Part shown: piece by piece, positions 59,567 to 64,000 of the stretch | Layout: each line of letters opens with the position of its first letter | How positions within the stretch are numbered: position 1 is the stretch's first letter | Source of the DNA: Rhizopus arrhizus | Taxonomy: Eukaryota > Mucoromycota > Mucoromycetes > Mucorales > Rhizopodaceae | Direction of reading: 5' to 3' | NCBI GenBank assembly: GCA_024220505.1 | Contig: JAKZZE010000011.1 | Coordinates: forward strand, 930,001 to 994,000 | Length of the DNA stretch: 64,000 nucleotides | Position numbers and translations under genes: made by a program | Notes under the pieces: generated by a model | Told to the model about the DNA's origin: nothing | What the model saw: the letters and a program-made list of their open reading frames with translations, nothing else | Database searches by the model: none

Positions 59567-60870
59567 ATGAACATTCAATTTTTGTATGAAGATATGAAAG
59601 GTTCTGTCGTCGACGAGTATGGCAGACCTGAACCAATGGATTATATTGTTGATGGGGAGCAATTTTGTCTTAAAAGATTGAGCTCTCATACATAATATTT
59701 AGCGTAACAGCCGCTGAAGGGCGACAAAGCGACGGAATCATTGCAGGTGGAAGAGGATGTAAAGCCTGACACTGATGCTGTTATGAGAGAAACATCAATC
59801 AAGCGTAATTATACACGCTATTCGGACCAGGACAAAGTGAGGTTCTTCAAGCTGTTGTTTGAGAGGTGCTTGAGCGCGGTTGCTGCTGCAAAACAGCTTG
59901 GGATTCACGTTCGTACAGGACAAAAATGGGCTGAACAGTACGAGAGAGATCCTAATAGTATCTTTGAGAAACGGAGAAAGACTAGTCGTCCACACATTCT
60001 CAACGAGGAGCACAAAAAAGTTATTCTTGAGTGCATGATGAGAATCTTTCAGTCGTCTTGGACGACGTGATGAAGCGCCTGAGACAAATATTCACAGAAT
60101 TAAAAGTCTCCAAAAGTACTTTGTTTGATTTCGTAAAAAAAAATTGCAATTTGTCTCTCAAAAAGGCTCAATTTCAACCCATAGACCGGAACAGTGAGGA
60201 AAAGATTCAAGAGTGCCTGGATTGGGTTCGGAAATGGGAAAAAACAGACATGGATTTTACGAGAAACTGTGTCTTTCTTGACGAATCTGCCTTCCACATA
60301 AATTTGAAGCGTAGTATGGCATGGTCAAAGAAAGGTTCTCCTGCAGTAGTCACAGTTCCCAAAACACTTGCAAAAACAACAACCATTTTAGGTGCGATTT
60401 CTGCCCAAGGTCTGATCAAATGCAGCCTCAGGCTCCCTCAACCTCCACCCATTAAAAAGAGAAAGCGAGGAGAAGACGTTGGGCGTGTGAGCAAAGGGAC
60501 AGTTACGGGACACTATGTTAGTTTTCTAAAAGCCACGATGGATGAAATGGACCAGTATCCGCATATGAAAGGCCATTACCTCGTGATGGATAATGCTCCA
60601 ATCCATACATCGGTTGATATAGCAAAATATGTAGAATCTCGTGGTTATCGATGCATCTATTTGCCGCCCTATTCTCCTGAGCTCAATCCAATTGAACAAT
60701 TTTAGTCGGTGGTTAAGAGTAAAGTCAAACGAAACAAGTTACTGGGAACTGAGACGCTTATGACAAGAATCAGTGAAGCTTCTAATAGCTTGAGACTGGG
60801 TGATTTCAAAGGGTTTGTAGGGCATTCTCACAAATGCTTGGACAAGTGTCGTAATAGGCAAGCGCTCTGA
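59567..60870 (+). pseudogene. IS630/Tc1-like DDE transposase, nearly intact
   Basis: The plus strand encodes an N-terminal helix-turn-helix (YSDQDKVRFFKLLFERCLSA, AAKQLGIHVRTGQKWAEQY), a second helix-turn-helix (LKVSKSTLFDFVKKNCNLSL) and a complete DDE domain: NCVFLDESAFHINLKRSM (first D), HYLVMDNAPIHTSVDIAKYV (second D) and YLPPYSPELNPIEQF (E). Inactivating changes are few: a TAA after LKRLSSHT near 59693, a frameshift near 60035-60045, and a TAG at 60703-60705 where the family has W (EQFWSVVKSKVKR). The C-terminus continues to RNRQAL near 60868. Two more decayed copies lie at 28.7-29.7 and 31.1-32.0 kb. Terminal repeats were not found. Confidence 0.88.
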
Positions 60871-60887
60871 AGATCTCATTCACGCGT

Positions 60888-61109
60888 TCCTTGCAAAAAA
60901 AAAAAACCATGCCCCGCTTACAGCTTACAAAAAAAAACCATGCCCCTCTCACTGCTTGCAAAAAAAACCATGCCCCGCTTACAGCTTACAAAAAAAAACT
61001 ATGCCCCGCTTACAGCTTACAAAAAAAAACTATGCCCCGCTTACAGCTTACAAAAAAAACCATGCCCTGCTCACAGCTTACAAAAAAAAAAAAAAAAAAA
61101 AAAAAAAAA
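60888..61109 (+). repeat. Minisatellite of about 30-base units ending in a 29-base poly(A)
   Basis: Six units of about 29-31 bases consist of an A run followed by ACCATGCCCCGCTTACAGCT-like sequence, with small variants (ACTATG, CTCACTGCTTGC). They are followed by an A run of 29 bases (61081-61109) and a last partial unit, GATGCCCTGATG. The units directly follow the transposase 3' end. Confidence 0.9.
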
Positions 61110-61322
61110 GATGCCCTGATGAAGGGATTGTCTTTTCTGCTTTGTATTTGAAATTTTTATTTCATGCTTGTGACATTGAGAACGGTGGGGAAAATCTGCG
61201 ATCTGGAACATGTGATATTGATAGGATGGGGAATAGGAGAAGTGATAGGATATGTGATGTGCATGATATGGATGGTTATAATACACAAATGGAGGGACGG
61301 GGGAGAAAGAGAGAGCATGTAA

Positions 61323-62844
61323 CTAATCCATGGTCAACGCAAAGGATCGTTTCTTGGACGTCAGTTTCAGTTGGCAACCTTCCACATAGGCGGTGGACAG
61401 GGTGTCACAGCGAAGGTCATCCAAATTCGACTCCAATGGTACACAGTCATTTTTGTGGACGGAAGAGATAAAAGCCAAATTGTTGAAATGTCCAATAAAG
61501 TTCAAAAGGTCCGATTTCTTTGTTGGTATCTGAATACGAGCCAATTCAGTAAACGTATATAATTGCGGATGTGAAAGTGACATAACAAAAAAGGTGATTG
61601 TCTTTCCAATAGCTTGAAATGCAAGTGACTGCCGCAGATGGAAGATGTCCAGGGCATCTTTGGCAAAAATGGCCAGGCGATAAAAATCGTTGACAATCAG
61701 TGTTGGAGACATGTTGACGGTTGGCTTTATTTCACCATACACGTTTGTATAATTGTGCTTATACCCTGGCGTGTAAATATCCACTTTGTAATCCGGACGG
61801 TTGTCGCTGCCAGGTCTTTCATCAGGCACAGTATTCGAGCAATGGGCGATTGTCGTTGACTTTTTACATGACAAGAGACCATGGATAAATGGATGAATGT
61901 AACTAGCTGCTAGATGTGCTTCCGAAAGTGTTTTCACATCGCAATCGTGAGATATTTGGTACTTATAATATGAAAACAGTAAGAAGTCAATAGCTAACAA
62001 CTATTTATTAAGTAAGAAAAAGGAGAGGAACTAATAATTTTTTTTTGTAAAACGTGTTTATTCGAGTGACGTACTGTGACGTGCACTATTAATTGAGAGA
62101 TGATACAAAATAAATGAAATGAAATGGATGAAAATATAGAAAAATAATATGGTGTGTAGAATCGTGAGAGCAACGAAGAATCAAAACTTGGAATGACTAG
62201 ACAACAGGATGAGGCTGGCGAGAACGACGTGGTTGTGCTAGCTTATTCTCAGCATGCATACGTCGAAGCATTTGTGTAGCACGCGCAGCAGCTTCATCAG
62301 GCCAGAAAGGTTTATCATCAAAAATGTGTTTCCAATGGGCTTGCCATAGAGGAACTAATAATTAGAATGAACCCTGGATTATATCGTCTGATTATTAATT
62401 GTATAGTCTGACGTAGGCTGGACTAAGATGAATAATAAAATAATAAATAAAGACATCATTAATGACCAAACATGACAAATCGTACAAATTGGATATTAAT
62501 GCAACAACCGCATTAATCACGGCCCTTTCGTTCGTTTCGGCGATCCGAGAGCAGTTAAGCAAGTCAATTTTTGCTTTTTCTTCGTCAATTTGGTCATCCG
62601 TATATTTTTGAATGATGGCTATGACCTGGCAAAGAATTTGTGGGTTGAAAGTGCAACGACTGTAGGAACCGATGACATGAGCATGCATGGATCGCAAAAG
62701 GTCGGATGGAAAGATATCCACAGGAAAACTTTGGTAATTGTATCGTTTTTGTAATACAAGTACACCGGACATGGACAATAGCCCATTGAAGTTACCATCC
62801 ATGGTGAAGCTGGCAGTTTTAGATTTGTCGAGACACGATTGTCG
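61323..62844 (-). pseudogene. Broken member of a family with D...E-x-K (PD-(D/E)XK-like) motif
   Basis: On the minus strand the upstream half (62844-62395) reads SFTMDGNFNGLLSMSGVLVL, YNYQSFPVDIFPSDLLRSMH, FNPQILCQVIAIIQKYTDDQ. The downstream half (62000-61323) reads LSEAHLAASYIHPFIHGLLS, DNRPDYKVDIYTPGY, NVYGEIKPTVN, RLAIFAKDALDIFHLRQSLA, FQAIGKTITFFVMSL, LYTFTELARIQIPTKKSDLL. RPDYKVDI followed by YGEIKP gives a D-x(n)-E-x-K arrangement typical of PD-(D/E)XK nuclease folds, with a following helix bearing Q and a later strand. A LINE fragment (62040-62347) and stops interrupt it. A second relic lies at 1-600. I believe this family is widespread in Mucorales genomes, but its function is unknown. 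The nuclease idea is inference. Confidence 0.5.
62040..62347 (-). mobile_element. Short 3' LINE fragment with 16-base target-site duplication
   Basis: The 16-base sequence AGAGGAACTAATAATT occurs at 62024-62039 and again at 62348-62363. The 308 bases between begin (plus strand) with eight T, that is a poly(A) end on the minus strand. On the minus strand they encode LWQAHWKHIFDDKPFWPDEA followed by a basic tail and a stop, which resembles the LINE ORF2 end (WRNHWAVIFDNRPFLTD in the other LINE). This is a textbook 5'-truncated LINE insertion by target-primed reverse transcription. Confidence 0.88.
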
Positions 62845-63369
62845 ATAGATCGAATCTATTCTCATCAAAGACTTTAGCTTTTCAAAAGAACTTCAGGAAT
62901 CACTTTCTGCAGCTGCTCAAGCAAAACGTACAGGGCAATCCAAAGTCATTACAGCTAGGGCTGAGGTGGACGCAGTCAAGTTGATGAGAGAGGCTGCTGA
63001 TATTCTTAGCACTTCATCAGCCATGCAAATTAGATACCTTGATACACTGACCAATCTTTCAAAGGCCCCAGGTACCAGTGTTGTCTTTTTGCCTCCTTCA
63101 AAGGATGAATCTACTTATTTCAAGGATGGTGAAGGCCAGATGGCCTCAGTTGGTGCCCTTCAGGCACAGAACTATTTAAATATAGCCAATTAGGTATCAT
63201 TAAATGAATTATACTACGTTTATTCTATTTTTAAGAAAAATAAAATTTAAAATATAAGAGTAAAACGGCTTTCATTGTGAAATGTGTTTAAAGTTATTCT
63301 ATTATTAAAATTTCAATTCAAAACTGGATTCATAAATAAAAAGGGAAAGTAAGAGAAACTTTACATTAT
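62845..63369 (+). pseudogene. Duplicated last exon and 3' region of stomatin B
   Basis: These 525 bases match 56115-56639 at about 98%. The exon part (62849-63193) stays open to the same stop and encodes the stomatin C-terminus, with few amino-acid changes (for example DAVKLMRE for DAAKLMRE, TLTNLSK for TLNNLSK). The upstream exons are absent, so it cannot make a stomatin alone. The splice acceptor ATAG is retained, so read-through transcripts could in principle splice into it. Downstream the sequence runs into the tryptophan synthase promoter. Confidence 0.93.
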
Positions 63370-63609
63370 CAAAATATTATATTTTATGCTATCTATAATG
63401 CCGCTTTTCTTTTCGGACATTGCAGGAGATTAAAAGCTCGTTGTACACTGTATGTTTAGTGCTTTAATAAACATGGATAAAGCGTTACAATCTAAAGCTT
63501 TCTGACTCATTTGCCCTTCCAATCAAATAAGCTTTTGATATTTTCCGTACAAATCTGAGTTTTGTTCTTTTGTATCTTCTTTACTTTTTTTTTTGGTTAC
63601 TGAAATATT

Positions 63610-64000
63610 ATGTCTGCTGAGCTTTGTAACGTGTTTAAAGCCGCTAAAGAACAAAGTAACAAAAGAAAGTATAGGGCAAGCAGGTTGAAACTGATTTACT
63701 ACTTTAATAGAGCGTCCAGCTTTTATTGGTTTTATTACTGCTGGATATCCTACATACACTGACACAATAGAGACTTTACTAGCTTTGGAAAGAGGTGGAG
63801 CAGACGTTATTGAATTAGGTAACAGAAAATTAGATGGAAATTGATATGATAGACTCACAAGTGTATTTAAGGTATTCCTTTCACTGAAGCTGTTGCAGAT
63901 GGGCCTATTACTCAATACGCAAATGCAGTAATTTTTATACAACTTTATTTTTATAACTTTAATACAAAATCAATTTTTTATAGCAATCACTTAAACATGG
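63610..64000 (+). CDS. TRP5: Tryptophan synthase, N-terminal alpha region (partial, window edge)
   Basis: Four visible exons (63610-63655, 63711-63818, 63872-63927, 63984-64000, continuing beyond the window) encode MSAELCNVFKAAKEQKRPAF, IGFITAGYPTYTDTIETLLA, LERGGADVIELGIPFTEAVA, DGPITQYANAQSLKHG. This is the start of the alpha domain, with the catalytic-loop motif ADVIELGIPF-x-E-x-x-ADGP. The alpha reaction splits indole-3-glycerol phosphate into indole and glyceraldehyde 3-phosphate. In fungi the alpha and beta domains are normally fused in one protein, so the beta part should follow outside the window. The first intron donor (63656) was chosen because it alone keeps the frame. Confidence 0.93.

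Noticed and set aside
60888..61109. CRISPR-like array
   Set aside because: The units are directly adjacent with no variable spacers, in a eukaryotic context. It is a minisatellite.

Overview
This window is nuclear DNA from an early-diverging fungus, most likely a Mucoromycota (Mucorales-type) species. The evidence is AT-rich sequence, genes cut by many short GT-AG introns (about 45-70 bases), compact 3' ends with AATAAA-like tails, and repeat families that I associate with Mucorales genomes (inference from memory, not searched). Exon structures below were built by hand from splice sites and reading frame. For every complete multi-exon gene the joined length is a multiple of three, except the kinesin, which is one base out.

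Layout. 1-5.3 kb is a mobile-element graveyard around one nitronate monooxygenase gene. 7.6-26.8 kb is a dense housekeeping block: a CBS-domain protein, a Zn2Cys6 regulator, mitochondrial ribosomal protein uS5m divergent from complex I subunit NDUFS8, an RNase III-like mitoribosomal protein, a SWI3/RSC8-type chromatin subunit, a LEA2 membrane protein, a HIT protein, a TIS11-like CCCH protein, a 3 kb gap with transposon debris, eIF2B gamma, and a small unknown gene. 26.8-35.7 kb is an accessory island. It holds two IS630/Tc1-like relics, a Ty3/gypsy chromodomain fragment, an intronless DapA-family gene, and an intronless PaiA-like acetyltransferase lying between two perfect 188-base inverted repeats. 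A 325-base repeat is present in two copies 7 kb apart around most of this island.

35.7-44.3 kb carries small unknown genes, an I78-type protease inhibitor and a kinesin-1 heavy chain with altered switch motifs and a frameshift. 45.9-48.6 kb is a LINE relic joined to a possible Fanzor/TnpB-like relic. 49-56.5 kb has ATP synthase beta, a long disordered protein and a divergent pair of stomatin-family genes. The last exon of the second stomatin is duplicated 6.7 kb downstream (525 bases each, about 98% identical). Between the copies sits a mobile-element island: a 5'-truncated LINE, a nearly intact IS630/Tc1 transposase, a minisatellite, and a broken member of a Mucorales-type family with a possible D...ExK nuclease motif, itself interrupted by a second LINE fragment with a 16-base target-site duplication. 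The window ends inside a tryptophan synthase gene.

Functional themes are mitochondrial energy and translation (NDUFS8, uS5m, mL57-like, ATP2), general translation control (eIF2B gamma) and membrane scaffolding (stomatins). The main unexplained structures are the repeat-bounded acetyltransferase cassette, the stomatin-exon duplication around the island, and the PD-(D/E)XK-like family.
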